From: Hermatobates lingyangjiaoensis
Taxonomy: Eukaryota; Arthropoda; Insecta; Hemiptera; Hermatobatidae
Reading direction: 5' to 3'
Length of the DNA: 64,000 nucleotides
NCBI GenBank assembly: GCA_026182355.1
Contig: JAPFBL010000049.1
Location: 1,116,001 to 1,180,000 of the forward strand
Positions 46,095 to 58,869 of this stretch are shown one piece after another. A model generated the notes under the pieces. That model worked only from the letters and a program-made list of their open reading frames with translations, did not search any database and had not been told where the DNA came from. Every line of letters starts with the position of its first letter. Position 1 is the stretch's first letter. The translations under genes and the position numbers were made by a program.

Positions 46095-46250
46095 ACATAG
46101 CAAAGAACAGAGAAAATAACTGCAGAACTCATTTCGGTATATCGACATCCATCGTCATCAGGAAGAAGTACGAAGTTTTGGCGTTAAGAAGCAAACCGCA
46201 ACTGTCGAAATATCGAAGTGAGTTAGCAGTGACTTTCTCTGTTCTTTCCC
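46095..46250. repeat. foldback element, family F
   Basis: The left arm aaagaacagagaaaataact is complementary to the right-arm agttagcagtgactttctct region ending in gttcttt. The minus-strand hammerhead-like motif is at 46132-46166: ACTTC-TTC before CTGATGA, one C, stem II GAT-GGAT-GTC, GA(T), then GAAAT; stem I has three to four pairs. The right arm has only the 3' half (gtcgaaatatcgaagtgag), which is close to families C and E. Confidence 0.75.
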
Positions 46251-46634
46251 ATGTATTAGTGCGCTTATTGTTCACACGGACTTTTCATCTTATTCGATAT
46301 ATATATGCACAGTTAAATTTCTTGTCAATTTCTCTATGAATGATTTTTCGTTGGAGTTGCAGAGCAAGGATACCCGAGGGACATCAGAATGAAAGGACAA
46401 CATAGATAGTCTAAAAACCTAGTGTAACCTGCCAAGTTGTAATGTTTACTTTGTAGTATTATATTATCTATTTGAATTTTATCTATATATTAGTAATTTA
46501 TTGATTATTACACCCTGAGGATGGTCAATGATGACTTAAACATTGGTTTTAACTTTTACAATCAAATCAATTTACAATACTTTATTATTTACAATTCATA
46601 ATTCATAAATACAAATATTTACAATTCAATTATT

Positions 46635-48800
46635 AAATTACTATTAAAGTGATGGTGAAAAAATTCGATCTCGAGATTTTGATGAAATTACATGTTTTGA
46701 GGTCCCAGAAGTCGTTTTATGAAGTTTATTCGTTAATGTCTGTGTGTTTGTCTGGGATGGGGGGGGGGGGAGTAAATATCCAAATATTGTTACCATGGTC
46801 CAGAATCTTTGATGGATCAAGTTGGTATTTTAAACAAAAATGAGCCTCATAAGGTAGATAATCCCTGTTGTTTGGGAGGAATTATGCATGACGGGAAAGT
46901 TACTTTTTTTGTGAGAGAAAAATGGTATATATGATTTTTGACAAAGGGAAGGAAAAGTGATTTTAATGAAATACTAGGAACCCATAAAATTCTCAGTATA
47001 ATAATTCTATAAAAAAACAAAAATGTAAAAGATAATTGAACATTGAAAACATTCGTTGAAGAATAATAAATGTAATTATCCTACATCATTAAACGACATT
47101 TTTTCTTCGATGTTTCTGATATTTTTTAGACAAAATAGGAATATTTTCAAGTTTTATATGGGAAAATTTGTCGTAAACATTCAATGAAGAAGGAAGTCGG
47201 GTAAACTACTATGTAGGAGACCACTGGCTATTGGAACAAAATCCATGTTCCCCTGTAAGACACGTAAACACGTAATCTGCTGTTTCGCTTTTCAGAAATG
47301 TTATTACTGCTGTAGTTATACTAATGACATTATATGTATCAGTAGTGCGATACACAAAAATATGTATACATATTGATAAGTGGAATAATCACTATCTGGA
47401 CTACCTCCAGGTTGAATGACCAATAAACATCTCACATTTAGACATTTATATGATACCTAAATAGTAAATATATATTTTATACCTAAGAAGTATGATATTA
47501 TATTAATGAATTATAGCGCATTAAAAAACGATGAAATTTTGAAAAAAAATTGAACATAAAATTAGCAATGAATAAAAAAAATTCATGAAATTTCAATTAC
47601 AGCAAAGAATAATAGAGCACTAAAAACTGAATATTGCTCCTGGACTAATGCTACAGTTATTGTACTTTTTTTACATTTGTCTACATTGTTTATATTGACT
47701 TAGAAATTATTTGAGTGATTCCACCGAAATAAAATTGATGTTTAGAAGTTTAATGAAAATTTTTTAAATGATTTAAGAACTTAATATGTGATGTAAAAGA
47801 ATAAAATTCTTACATGTGAAAATCGATGTTAATCAAACATATAACTTCTGATGATTTTCACGGTATGATAGTTTTCTCTACCAAAATGTTCTAATCAATC
47901 TATATGTTGTACCTCTGAACAATGCTAATATCAAGTGTAATTTTTTGTGTTTATGAATCATATTAACCTTGGGTAATGTTGAATTACCCAAGGTTAATTT
48001 GTGCGAAATGGACTCTATCCCAATATGTTATTGACAAATATCCCGTTTTTTACTATTCTAGTCTAATAGTTCATCTATTATTTTGAAAAAACTCCTGGCT
48101 ACCAGCTATAATAGTTTTAAATTATACTAAAAAGGTGGCTTTAAATTTTATTTAAGTACACAAAACTGACTAGGTGAAAATATATTTTTCCACAGTATAC
48201 ATTTATAGCAACCTTATAACAGAGTGCAGTATGCAGGAAAAAGAAAACTCTGGCTCAGAGTAAATTGGATTTTTATGATTTTTGATAAAAGGAAAGAAAA
48301 GAATTATTTTTTTAAAAACAAATTAAAAATTATCTTAAAACAACATTTTTTTTTAGATGTTTCTGACATTTCTGAAACAAAATAAGAATATTTTCAAGTT
48401 TAAAATTGGGAAAATTTGTCTTAAATATTCAATGTAGAAGAAGAACTCCTAAGATTTACTGTAAGAGATCTACTGGCTGTTGGAAAAAAGCAATGTTCTC
48501 CTGAAGGAGATTATTTCGTATCAGGACATTTTCACTTTGGCTTTTCAAAAATGTTATTACTGCTGTAGTTATACTATTGAGATTATATGCATTTGTGGTG
48601 TGATATACAAAGATAAGCTGATATTTTGATAAGTGGATCAATCACTATCTGTACTACCTCAGGAATGAAAGACTAATAAAAATTTCCTGTTTAGACGTTT
48701 ATATTATGCATTAATGGGACATTATATATTATATATCCAAGAAGTTTGATATTAAGTTTTCTTATAGTAAAGTGGAGTCTAGGCCACTCCACATTTTTTA
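46635..48800 (+). mobile_element. X/Y element, rearranged copy
   Basis: X end (46635-46925) with a 12-base poly-G at 46759-46770, then a Y segment (46920-47515), then the family frame region (47520-47760), then a second Y segment (48060-48800) ending with cttatagtaaagtggagt. The order suggests a partial internal duplication. A perfect 16-bp hairpin lies at 47962-47998. The 64-residue frame at 46649 (starting MMVKKFDLEIL) translates the X end and stops soon after; similar words are readable in the other X copies. Confidence 0.75.
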
Positions 48801-50139
48801 TGTATAAATTTCTTACAATATTTTCAACAATTTACGATCTCTGGTTTATATTTAGGATAATTTTATTATTTTTCAAATAAATTTGTCAATTTTGAATTAT
48901 GTTTTACATTTTGATAAATTATTATAAACTAAATTTTATTACATGCTAGTTTTTTTTTTTAATTTTGTAAAAAATCATAAAAATCAATTTACTCTGAGTG
49001 AATATTAGTTTTTTCTTGCATGCTCTGTTATATGGCGACTGCAAATATATATTGAGAAAAATATATTAGTAATTAGCCAGTTTTGTATACTCAAATCAAA
49101 TTCAAAACAGCCTTCTCAGTATAATCGAAACTTTTACACTTGGAAAATTTAAATTTTTAAAAAGAATGAATTTGAACTATGAGACTAGAATAGTAAAAAA
49201 ACTGTATATTAGTCAATGACATAATAGGCCTTCTATAGAACGAAAGTGGATTAAATGTGGTTCAAGATTACCCAAAGATAATATGATTCATAAACACAAA
49301 AAAATCTACATCTCATAGATAAGTTTTGTTGGAGGGTGCAAAATATAGATTAATTTTATTCTTCTTAGATATATTAAGTCATTAAATCATGTCAATTTTT
49401 TTCATGAAATCTTTAAATATCAATTTATTTCAGTTGATTCAATTACAAAATTTCTAAGTAAATGTAAAGAATAGAAATAAATGTAAACAAATCGGACAAT
49501 TATAGCAGGAGATCTATTAATCCAGGATGAATATTCAGTTGATATAACTTTGTTACTCTTTGTGGTAACTGAAATTTCACACATTTTTTTATAAATTGCT
49601 AATTTTGTGTTTATTTTTTTGGCAAAATTTAATTGTTCTTTAAAGATTAAATTTAAAGAACCTTTAGGGTCAAAAAAATTGTTTAAGAGAAATATATCAT
49701 AAGGCATCATTGGTTAATGTAGTTACAAAAATTACCTTAACTCACTTCCCCTACCGTTGCTTTCGATCCTCCTTTCAAGCTTTCAGATCATAATCCAATA
49801 ACAAACCTAAATGTTTACATTTTATTAAAACAAAATATTTCCAGTAGTTTTAAAAATCTGAGAATTTTTTCAGTTATTGCTTTTGTTGCTTTGACCATAA
49901 TGTTAAAATTTCATGACTCTAGAGTTAGCAGTTTAGGAGGGAAAATGTTGTCAAAAAACACTTTTGGTCGAAAAAAGTGACTTTTCCATCATGCGTAACT
50001 GTTCCCCAAACAATAGGGCACATCTACACTATGAGGCCCATTTTTGTGTAAAATATTAATTTGACCCATAAAAGGCTGACCAAAAGTAGATTGTAGCGTC
50101 TACACAAACTCTTGAATACTCCCCCCCCCCTCCCATCCT

Positions 50140-50181
<42 letters not shown>

Positions 50182-50290
50182 ACAAAGGAGAGAGAGAGAG
50201 AAATCATCGAAAAAATGTTATAAAAGAACTTTAGCGATACCAAAACATGTAAATCTGTCAAAATCTCGAGATCGAATTTTTCACCGATTC
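48800..50290 (-). mobile_element. X/Y element, inverted copy with longest surviving frame
   Basis: Read on the minus strand: X end (50290-49780, with poly-C 50121-50130 and (CA)n 50141-50176), frame region (49710-49420), then Y (49380-48880). It meets the plus-oriented copy tail-to-tail near 48800, forming a large imperfect inverted pair. A four-to-five-base difference in every block shows it is not a recent palindrome. Confidence 0.75.
49420..49710 (-). CDS. uncharacterised 96-residue frame of X/Y element
   Basis: The longest open frame of the repeat: starts MMPYDIFLLNNFFDPKGSL, has KKINTKLAIYKKMCE, then STEYSSWINRSPAII and RFVYIYFYSLH. No known family recognised. The decayed copy at 29356-29090 keeps FD..GSL, EY..W..GSPAI and FVYIY in the same order, and the copies at 12100 and 37040 keep YTKE/LTKG-type and W(T/I)xGSPxIL words. 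That suggests a protein once encoded by the family, possibly the end of a longer one. Conserved DNA alone could also explain the resemblance. Confidence 0.3.
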   Translation of the reverse strand: MMPYDIFLLNNFFDPKGSLNLIFKEQLNFAKKINTKLAIYKKMCEISVTTKSNKVISTEYSSWINRSPAIIVRFVYIYFYSLHLLRNFVIESTEIN

Positions 50291-50294
50291 GGTG

Positions 50295-52010
50295 AAATCG
50301 ACCTACCGGTCGGTAGGGCGTCTAATTGTCTAAACCCAAGTGATGATATATTGCAATCATATTGGTAATCACCTAGCAGTGATTAACATGACAAATTCGT
50401 ATAAAAAATTTAAGCAAATATGAATTCTTCTTATGCATACTTCACGAAATTCGAAATAAGCTGATTTGACCAAATTTGCAAAATGAGGTTTATATAATAG
50501 TATGAATCATCAGGTTGATTACAATATTGCTTAGTTTTTTGGTAATAAGATTCAAAAAATCATTTTTAAATAAATATTTTGTTCGAAATAGAAATTAATT
50601 TTTTTGGGAATCCTAGTCGAAACTGAAACCCTTTCATAACATGTGTTCTAAAAGTAGTCCTATATATGTATGACGATTTTTGTTCCACACCTCTTAAACC
50701 CTAATTTTAATTTATTTTTATTAAACAGTTTGATAATTTTACAAGAAATGTCAACCATGTTTAAATTTTGAAAAAAAGTGTAATTAACAAAAACCATTTC
50801 CTACAATGCTTTCTTCTGTAATGTAGTACTAGTTAATAAGATATGCACCGAAATATTAAATTCAGTTTATAAGTACATTTAGTTCAAATTTGTTATATAA
50901 ATTATTTTTAAACAATGAATACGGGAAGATTTTTTTGTAATAATTTAATTTTAAATCTCTTTTAACGGATTTTAAAAATAAGAGAAAAAAAATTTTTCAC
51001 TTTCATTTTTCAATATTCTCGTGGGTTTTAAAAATTATTTATACATATCTATTTACTGATACATTAGTTTATCATAAATGATTTATGCTAGTTATTCATT
51101 TCTTTACTTTGTTATTTGTTTGTTAGAATGTCCACATGTTAATTATCTGACTATAATTGTGAATAACAATTATCCTATGACGAGTATTTGAATAGAAGTG
51201 AACATTTTTAATGAATTAGATGTACATGTTTACTATAATTTTGTTCTAAGTTCCGTATTCACCAAAGTGCATATTCTCTATTTACTTCTCACTTGAATGG
51301 TGAAGATAACTAACACAATTCAACTACAGTACTTAGCAAACTTTCCTCTGCTGAGGCAATTATTTGTAATCAATTCACCTTAGCTCTATTTGTTTTTTGG
51401 GTTGATCACTTTTCCATATAAACTAAAAATTTTTATTGCATGCAACCTCACCCATTTCTGATATCAGTATCGCAGCGTGTAGGTGAGACGGTTGTGATAT
51501 AAGACGGGCGTTTCATAGTAGGGGTGTCACGATGATTTCTGTACTTCATGAATATGTATGCGATAATACTAAGGGAAGAGATTAGAACAATTGACATCTA
51601 TGAAGTATTAAAAATGTGGAAACCAAAGGATGGTTATATTTATTCAACTAAGAAACATGTACAATGATTAACCAGAACCGATTTTAAGATCGGGATACCA
51701 ATGATAAAACTGAATTTGAAGAGCGGAAATCTTTATGATGATTTATACAACGTGAAAGAAACTTTCATGTTGTTTTGAATTATATATATGTTATGCACTA
51801 AAATAAATCTAAACTTAGTCAGTTTTCCAACTCCAAATCAAACTTTCAAGTACGTTTGAATTGATATTACAAATTGAAATTCATATATTAGTGATTGAAC
51901 TAAACCTTTTTCGCGTACATAGCCCGAAGAGTTAATGTATAATTAATTAAGAGCTGTATAATTATAGATTAATAATAAGGAATGAATATTACCTTCAGTT
52001 ATAATCTCTG
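50295..52010. other. AT-rich DNA, no gene
   Basis: No frame or repeat recognised apart from a short cytosine/guanine-containing palindrome near 50298-50320 (cctaccggtcggtagg). Confidence 0.5.
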
Positions 52011-52014
52011 CAGT

Positions 52015-52295
52015 CTGGGCATATATTTTCACCATGCGTAATTGTTCCCAATCAATAGGGCACATCTACTACACTTTTGTGTAAGATATTCATTTGATCT
52101 ATCAAAATTGTAGACTGCAGCGTCAACACAAACTTTTGGATGCACACTCACCCACCCACACTCACTTAGACATCATCGAAAAAACATCATAAAACGACTT
52201 AAGGGACCTCAAAACATGAAATTCCGTCAAAATCTTATGGTTGAATTTTTTCACAATCACTATAACTTACTTATAGTAAAGTAATAAAATAATTC
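52015..52295 (+). repeat. X/Y family, X end (copy X6, partial)
   Basis: Begins inside the X block (catgcgtaattgttccc) and runs through cacccacccacactcac, catcataaaacgactta and aaaacatgaaattccgtc to the terminal cacaatcactataacttac-ttatagtaaagt. The 5' part is missing. Confidence 0.85.
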
Positions 52296-52395
52296 TAAAT
52301 TCATACTAGTAGTGATATATTCGTAGATAACGTTATCTATCAGAATGAATTGTACTTATTTTGGCTATGCATTAATTCTAATAAATTTATTGCAG

Positions 52396-52455
52396 GTACT
52401 CTAGAATACCAAGATGATAAAACAGGTCTACCAATGTTTAAAGCAAAGAAAATTG
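52396..52455 (+). other. possible small exon (weak)
   Basis: A pyrimidine-rich tract ending ttattgcag precedes an open frame beginning GTLEYQDDKTGLPMFKAKK. The frame continues into poly-T without an obvious donor (gttaat at best). Composition is more coding-like than the flanks. No family recognised. It could equally be a repeat scrap. Confidence 0.15.
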
Positions 52456-52733
52456 ATGTTAATTTTTTTTTTTATTCACTCGTGCTAAATCAGGTTAGGA
52501 GTTTTTAATAAGGTCAGTGAAAGTCTCGATGCGTTTCACAGCAGATATTTCTTGTTGTTTTTTACATTAAAACTTTCTTAATTGTTATTGTCTCTAACAG
52601 GCTTGACATAGAGTTTAGAAATAAAAAATAAATCCAATGAATAAATAAGTGTATAAATTAAGTAAACGACATCTTAAAGTATTATCAACTTGAGAAAGTG
52701 AACACAGAGCAGGTATAAATACAAAGTAAAACA

Positions 52734-52877
52734 ATGAGAGTTCATGGTATTTCTGAGGAAGGTGGAAGTGTCTTAAGAACGGTAGATAATGAATCTTATT
52801 GGAAAGTTAAGGTAGTTCATTTTACTTGCAATATTTTTGTTCTTGATAAACATTTACATCCCTTTTCAGAACTATAA
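52734..52877 (+). CDS. possible small gene or first exon, 47 residues (weak)
   Basis: A TATA-like ggtataaatac at 52711-52721 lies 13 bases before an ATG opening MRVHGISEEGGSVLRTVDNE, which then reads SYWKVK followed by a possible splice donor (aag|gtagtt at about 52811). Without splicing the frame stops after 47 residues. No family recognised. Context and codons are suggestive only. Confidence 0.2.
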   Translation: MRVHGISEEGGSVLRTVDNESYWKVKVVHFTCNIFVLDKHLHPFSEL

Positions 52878-53877
52878 CTTTGACTATTTTGTTGAAAGGA
52901 CGTCAAATTTGCACAGAATGTATGGATCAAAATAAAATTTTATATTGAATGTTATTATTTTCCAAATAGAAGTAATTTGGCACCTTAGCTTACAGTAATC
53001 CAAGAGTGTAGTGTGCATTTAATAAAAAAATTTAAAAAAACTTTCCAACTGGCAAACAAACGTACGGCTCAGTATCTAAAAGTTAAAGAGAAAAGCTGAT
53101 TATGTATAGCTGAAATATCTGAAGGACTATCACTGATGTTAGAAGAGAGAGTCAAACAAGTTTGTGAAAAACTTTAGTGAAGCCTCAAGAAGTCCTTCTT
53201 GAAAACAAGAATGGTCAAAATTATTATCCTGCGCAATTACATCAAATATTTTCATTCAAATACAGACTTATCTCAATACATTGGGATACAGATACAGACT
53301 TATCCTAATAAATCACCTATATATAATAGTAGAATTTACTTAAAGTGATGCTGTCGTTAGTGCTGCAGAGGTTGTCAGTCATATTATCAGAAATACGTCA
53401 TTTAACTTACTACATTTTCTTCATATCTCAACAGAAACTCATCCACTTTTTAACGGACGAGTTTCGAAACCGGTGGAGGTGCGAGAAAAACGTAGGAGAT
53501 ACGATATTGAATTAACACTATCTTATTTATATATTTACGTTTATCCCTTCAAGAGAGAGTTCGATATAATTTATAGTGCTTTACAATACTTTGTTCTAAT
53601 TAGTAAACTTTCACGTAAGATAGATATTAATCTAGAAGATAAGTTTGATACCTTATCGATTACTATTTGCTGACCCAGAGGCAGCAAGGGAAGCAGCTTG
53701 CTTACTGTTTATCTACAACCATGAACTCAATTCAAATTTCCCTCCAATAAATTTATATCTAATAAACTAAATACTTTCATTATTGTTCCAATAATTGTCG
53801 ACATTGTTTATAGCAGTTTAGCTATCAATTGGTTTGAATAATATACTCTCTAATATTTGATATTAAGAACCTTATAA

Positions 53878-54363
53878 ATTGAAAAAGATGTTCAAAGCTT
53901 GCTAGGCATAGTGAACTATGCTGCTAGCTGCATTCCAAATTTCTTTGTTATGGAGAGCCATCCTATAAAGTAATTAAAAAAAAAATTATTGGATTGGTAT
54001 TAAAATTGTGAAGATTTAATTATGACAAAAAAGAACCTTTAACAAACTATCCAGTTTTATAATATTATCATGTGATGAAGAGTGCAAGAATTTGATTTGA
54101 CAGTTGACAGTAAGGGTTGGAAACATATTTACTTCAACAAATTTTACCTGCCACTATGCGTTAAAAGCATTCACTCAAATCATAATCAATTTGCTCAAAC
54201 CAAAAATGAATGTCCCTTCATTCTTTTTGATTGTGGAAAATTGAAGTTTATTTTAGAAAAACCGTTGAAATGGAGACAGTTTTATCCCTTCGTATTTTTA
54301 CCAAAGTGTCCTTTACTATCTATACTCTGTACAACTACAAGAAATGTTAATCTCACTTTTTAG
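53878..54363 (+). pseudogene. Ty3/gypsy LTR-retrotransposon pol scrap (RT thumb and RNase H)
   Basis: KDVQSLLGIVNYAASCIPNF near 53886-53945 matches the RT thumb block (V(Q/R)SFLGxxNYYRxFIPNF). After a frame change, the 93-residue frame at 54082 has EFDLTVDSKGW (normally LTVDASxxGxGAVL) and LPLCVKSIHSNHNQFAQTKNE followed by FDCGKLKFILEKP, matching the RNase H block LPVxYASRSLxxxxxNYAQIEKE...FACExFxxYIYGKP. Catalytic residues are partly lost; gag, protease, integrase and LTRs are not seen. It is a fragment of an old element. Confidence 0.75.
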
Positions 54364-54669
54364 TTACATTACTTTGACATTTATGATTATAATAAAGTAA
54401 GAATATTGCTAAAAAAACAAAATTGACAGATTATAATAACACTGAAAATAAAACTAAATGCAGCCTCCAGCATGACAACAGTTCATGAAATATCTGTTTC
54501 GCCCACCAAAAAAGAAAATCACTCCTCCATGCTTCTCTCTACTTCTGACCTCTCGTCTCCCTGGAGACCACTCTGTTTTTGTTTAATTTTCAACACAAGT
54601 TCAGCTGTTATTAAATATGTCAACTGTTTTAAGATGTTAATAAAAAAATTCTCAAAACCAACTGTTTGA

Positions 54670-54900
54670 GCCAGAAATTCGTATCATGCAGTAATCACTT
54701 ACGAGTATAGTTCTAATCTACGTACCAAAAACTTATAGTAATTACTTACAGTTGTAATCTAGGCAACAGAATCTTATCATAATTCCACAGTAGTAATCTA
54801 TATACCGTAATATTATTATAGCAAAACTTATGGTTGCAACTTAGATACCCTAATCTTACAGTTGCAATCTAGATACCATAACCTATAATATTTACAGACT
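54670..54900 (+). repeat. diverged minisatellite, about 30-36-bp unit
   Basis: Six to seven units built on cagttgtaatctagatacc plus 'ataatcttatag' can be followed; the later units (54820-54890) are the best matched. No gene. Confidence 0.8.
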
Positions 54901-55323
54901 GCAAAAACCTTTACAGTCAGAGAAGCTCTTTCTCTGATGGAATAATTTTTCCCTTGCTAACATTAACTTGCTTGTATTGTCAAAACTATATGTAATTAAC
55001 TGTTTATATACCTTCTTCTAAATGTTTTTAAGGAATAAAAATGCATAATCAGAAAACTTTACGTCATGAAAATGTCCATCATACACTATTAGTAGCGGAA
55101 TTCAACTTGAAAATGTGTCAACTTCTATCTTAATAAAAATTAAAAACATTACACTTCTTGGTACTTATCGGTTGATAAGTACCGATACTTATTATATAAG
55201 GCCACTTATTTAACAAATGTGCTTATTGGTTGACGGAAGGCTTTAACAATCAAAATAACAAAATATAAATATATATAATATATATATAAGATTCAATAAT
55301 ATATCGATCGTTTGAGAGAATAC

Positions 55324-55713
55324 GTGTGTTATCTAATCGGGATTCGGTCAAATTTTCTAGTTCAAAAATCAAACTCTCAATGCCAACGTTTCGGTTTTAT
55401 TTTAAAACCTTTTTCATAGACAGAAGTAAGAATTTTTTGACTAAGAAAATGAAATTTCCATTATTTAAAGGAACAACAATCTTAACCGGACAAAACCTTC
55501 GACTAGACTCTAGTTTCTAGTTAGAAAGTCTAGTCGAAGGTTTTGTCCTCTTAAGATTGTTGTTCCTTTAAATAATGTAAATTTCATTTTCTTAGTCAAA
55601 AAATTCTTACTTCTGTCTATCAAAAAGGTTTTAAAATAAAACCGAAACGTCTGCAATGAGAGTTTGATTTTTGAACCTAGAAAATTTGACCGAATCCCGA
55701 TTTGATAACACAC
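55324..55713. repeat. large palindrome of Penelope-type ends (family I)
   Basis: Arms of about 185 bases, the left starting gtgtgttatctaatcgggat and the right ending with its near-complement, around a centre with tctagt/actaga repeats. Each arm carries a motif: stem II GGTTTT...AAAACC, CGAA, palindrome ACGT, then T (left, minus strand) or C (right, plus strand), then GGCATTGAGAG-like sequence. The 5' core is eroded to CTATGA or similar. The same block ends the PLE at 26400-26455. The open frames on the arms are mirror translations of the repeat. Confidence 0.9.
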
Positions 55714-55719
55714 CTATAT

Positions 55720-57475
55720 ATAACATAAATATATATTATAAATATAAATAACAAAAAAGAAATATGTTGTTATTTATAGATTTTAGGAGTGTTTTCTTGT
55801 ATAGTAAAGTGGTTTTCTTTTTGTTTTCATTTAATAACCGTCTTTAAATGAGTGGCCTACCGTTAACCCATAAGTACAATCTTTATAACCTATGCGTTCT
55901 TTTTAAATGTATGTATCTATTAATTTATTAAAGACTTTTTTTTGTAATTTATAGAAAGTTATATATTTCAAACTGAAAGACTTAATTCCGATAGGACCTT
56001 AATCTAGAGCTAATTAGTATATACAATGGAATGTTTTGAGTAGGGTATTAATTTATAAAGCAATCTATTAATAGAACATTTCCAGTTATATCCTTCATAC
56101 TAAAACTTCTTTAACTCCTTCAAACGCTTAAAGAAGGATTGAACATGCGGCTGGACAGGATCAGATCAAGTGTCATGACAGTCCTTTCAGACTAACTTGT
56201 CAGTGGAACTATCTACTTATAGACTAACAGCACCTATACCTAGAGCACCAAAGCTCTGCTGTTTGCTCTGAGGCCTGCTTCATGCTAGAACGCAGTCCAT
56301 TCCCTCTTAGAATTGCGTATCTTTCACCTCTGCCTTAACTCTTACCTTGCGTAGTTCAGGTGCCTTTTTTGACTATTGATCTAACATTTTTTATTCTTGA
56401 CTAAACTGAAACTTTGTGCTCCAATCTTCCTCACTTTCAGAGTACTTCTGATACTTCTTTGTTCTTCAAGTATTCCTAATAAGATTCGTTTTCTTTTTTA
56501 TTGTAGCATAAAAGATTTGCAAAGCCACGAGAATGTATGTTATAGATTTCAAAAATAAATATGATTTCTGCTTAATTAAAATTATTTTAACTTTTAGCTA
56601 TTGATCAATAAAGGTAACCAATGATAAATATGTGAAAATTAATTATTTACTCCTAATTATAGGTGTGTGGCCTGCACATGAAGGGAATCAGCAACTGTAG
56701 TAATTATCCCATTACCAATAGACGTGATCGCCACACCAAGGCACGAACACACACATTGCTATATCCATTCATCTAACTGATTAGTTTCAACTTTCATAGT
56801 GCACAAAACGGTATTTTATCTTTTTTCAACATTTTCAATACTTTCCGTCGCGGAGAAAAATGTACCGGATAAAACTTGTGAGCAATCAAATTCATAATCG
56901 CTAATGTTTCCAAATTTCCTATGAAGACATCTGTCTGTAAAAAAATATTGATCTAATATTTTGATATCAATTTAGTAGTATAGTTATAACTTTTACAGAT
57001 TTATACAAAGACAAAATCTTAAAAAGTTAACCACATAGAGCTTTTCAAGACGCAATAAACGACACTGATTTGACTTATTTTCGGTAAGTGATCAAAAAAA
57101 GTCCAAAACCGGACTTATAATACATATCACCTTTTATTTTTTTAATTATGGACCGGACTAAAATTTTAAAATTTCTCTAGACTGGAACTAGAAAATGTTG
57201 CAAGAAAATCTATAATTATATTTATAGATTTTGCAATATTTAAATGTTATACCTTTGATTCTAAACCATTAATAGATATTATTTCAAATGTTTTTTACAA
57301 TTTTAGTATTAACATGGTAAAATAAATGAGCACAGCTAGTTTCAAAATATTGTGCCATTTACAAGTAGTTTTGGAAAAGTGGACTCTAATAGCGAGCAGA
57401 GTAATACAGAGCTGTTTAGATTAACAATAGGCAGTGTTTCTGATTTCTGAACGTAGTCACTTGCGATGTACACTT
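55720..57475. other. unassigned DNA
   Basis: 56100-56460 is less A/T-rich and has no usable frame. No repeat shared with the rest of the window was seen. Confidence 0.5.
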
Positions 57476-57539
57476 ACTACAATCAGGTTCCTTAATCCAG
57501 TCAACAACACACAGATTTTTTTAGGACACAGTCCTTTCT

Positions 57540-57600
57540 CTTCAATATCTTTATTCATTCATCCTTCATATAATCCTTCATTATTTAAACTCTGATATAT
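57540..57600 (+). repeat. dispersed repeat, partner of 59715-59760
   Basis: The block atctttattcattcatcct followed by tcatataatcct is repeated at 59718-59753 with two changes. Upstream sequence of both (ggacacagtccttt / caagtccttt) is also similar. Confidence 0.8.
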
Positions 57601-58498
57601 ACTCCAGCTTTTCTAGTTAACTACAAATTTCATGAAAACCCTTCTAGAAGTGGCTTTCTTTACATTATAAAAAAAATATTGAATTGAATTAAGAATTTAT
57701 TCCTAAATTAACCAATAAAATATTTCAACATTACTTACGATTAACTATATGAAAATTTAATATTGATAATAGAAAACGCTAAATCAATTTGCATTACGGA
57801 CACATACCACTTTTGTAATACCATAAAATATAATTATCCAGAAGGAAATAAAAAATATTTAAATAGGTGAAAAAACTATTGATGTGGAAAAGTTGATCAA
57901 ATATAAATATATGAAATTAAATTTGCATGATTAATAAGAAGGCGAAGTAGTCTGGAAGTCTGGTTTTTCCTCCAATCAGCATTGGCAAGTGCTTTGCCAT
58001 AGTGATTCATCACTTTCTCTACTTTCAGGAGATCCAACATTTTCTGCATTAAATTAAATTATAATAGAATTTTTTTTCTTTAAATTATTTCTTATATTTA
58101 ATTCACCCGAAAATAATGATTCCAATATATAAATCACAAAGAAAACATAATGTACTATTTAATGCAATAACCACTGCATGAAAAATTCATCAATTTTTTT
58201 TAAATGTTCCATTCAAAGTTTATTATATTTAAAAATTCATTAATCATGAAATGAGAAATTAATTTGATTGTGTCCTTTAAAAAGATGTTTAAGAGAACAT
58301 ACTAAGACTTAGAAGTAATGCTGACTGTCTGTCCACTTTGTAATGTAAACGGATTACACTAAGGGTGTTTTCTATCTTCTATGGCATACTTTTCTTTTAG
58401 TTTAATTCAGTTTTGTTTAAAATTAGGATGATACGAGTAAATAATTATTGTTTGGTGAAGAGCTATAAGCAATAGAGGTCTGGGAGTCAGGAAGGAAA

Positions 58499-58747
58499 AT
58501 GGGAAGCACTCAAGCGAATGGAGCTAGATTTTGGACTTTGACAGGGGAAAAGGTCAGTGTGACTGAGCAGCCGTCAACCAACTTCAGCCTTTCAACCGAA
58601 TCAATTAGAACACAAAGAGGAGATCCCGTCAGTTTCCTCTATCTAGTTCCTCCTTCCTTTCTAATTAGACATCTCATTTTCCTACTGACATCACCATTCA
58701 ATTGGTCCAAAACAGTTTTTACACAGTTTAATATACAATTTGTTTAA
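58499..58747 (+). other. unrecognised 82-residue frame
   Basis: Starts MGSTQANGARFWTLTGEKVS and becomes hydrophobic at the end. Composition of the first half is coding-like, and it precedes the GC-rich island by about 120 bases. No similarity recognised; may be chance. Confidence 0.2.
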
Positions 58748-58869
58748 AATTTTAAAATAAAAAAAATAATTAGTGCAGCATATAAAAAATAAATTGTTAT
58801 TTATTTTTTTTTCTTATAATAATTAAGTAGATCTATAAGTAAGTAATAATATTTTACTTACTGTGGAAT

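Noticed and set aside
47962..47998. Transcription terminator hairpin
   Set aside because: Bacterial-type terminators do not apply here; it is a 16-bp hairpin inside an X/Y repeat.
55326..55713. Two opposite-strand proteins of 64 and 67 residues
   Set aside because: They are the same sequence read from the two arms of the family I palindrome.
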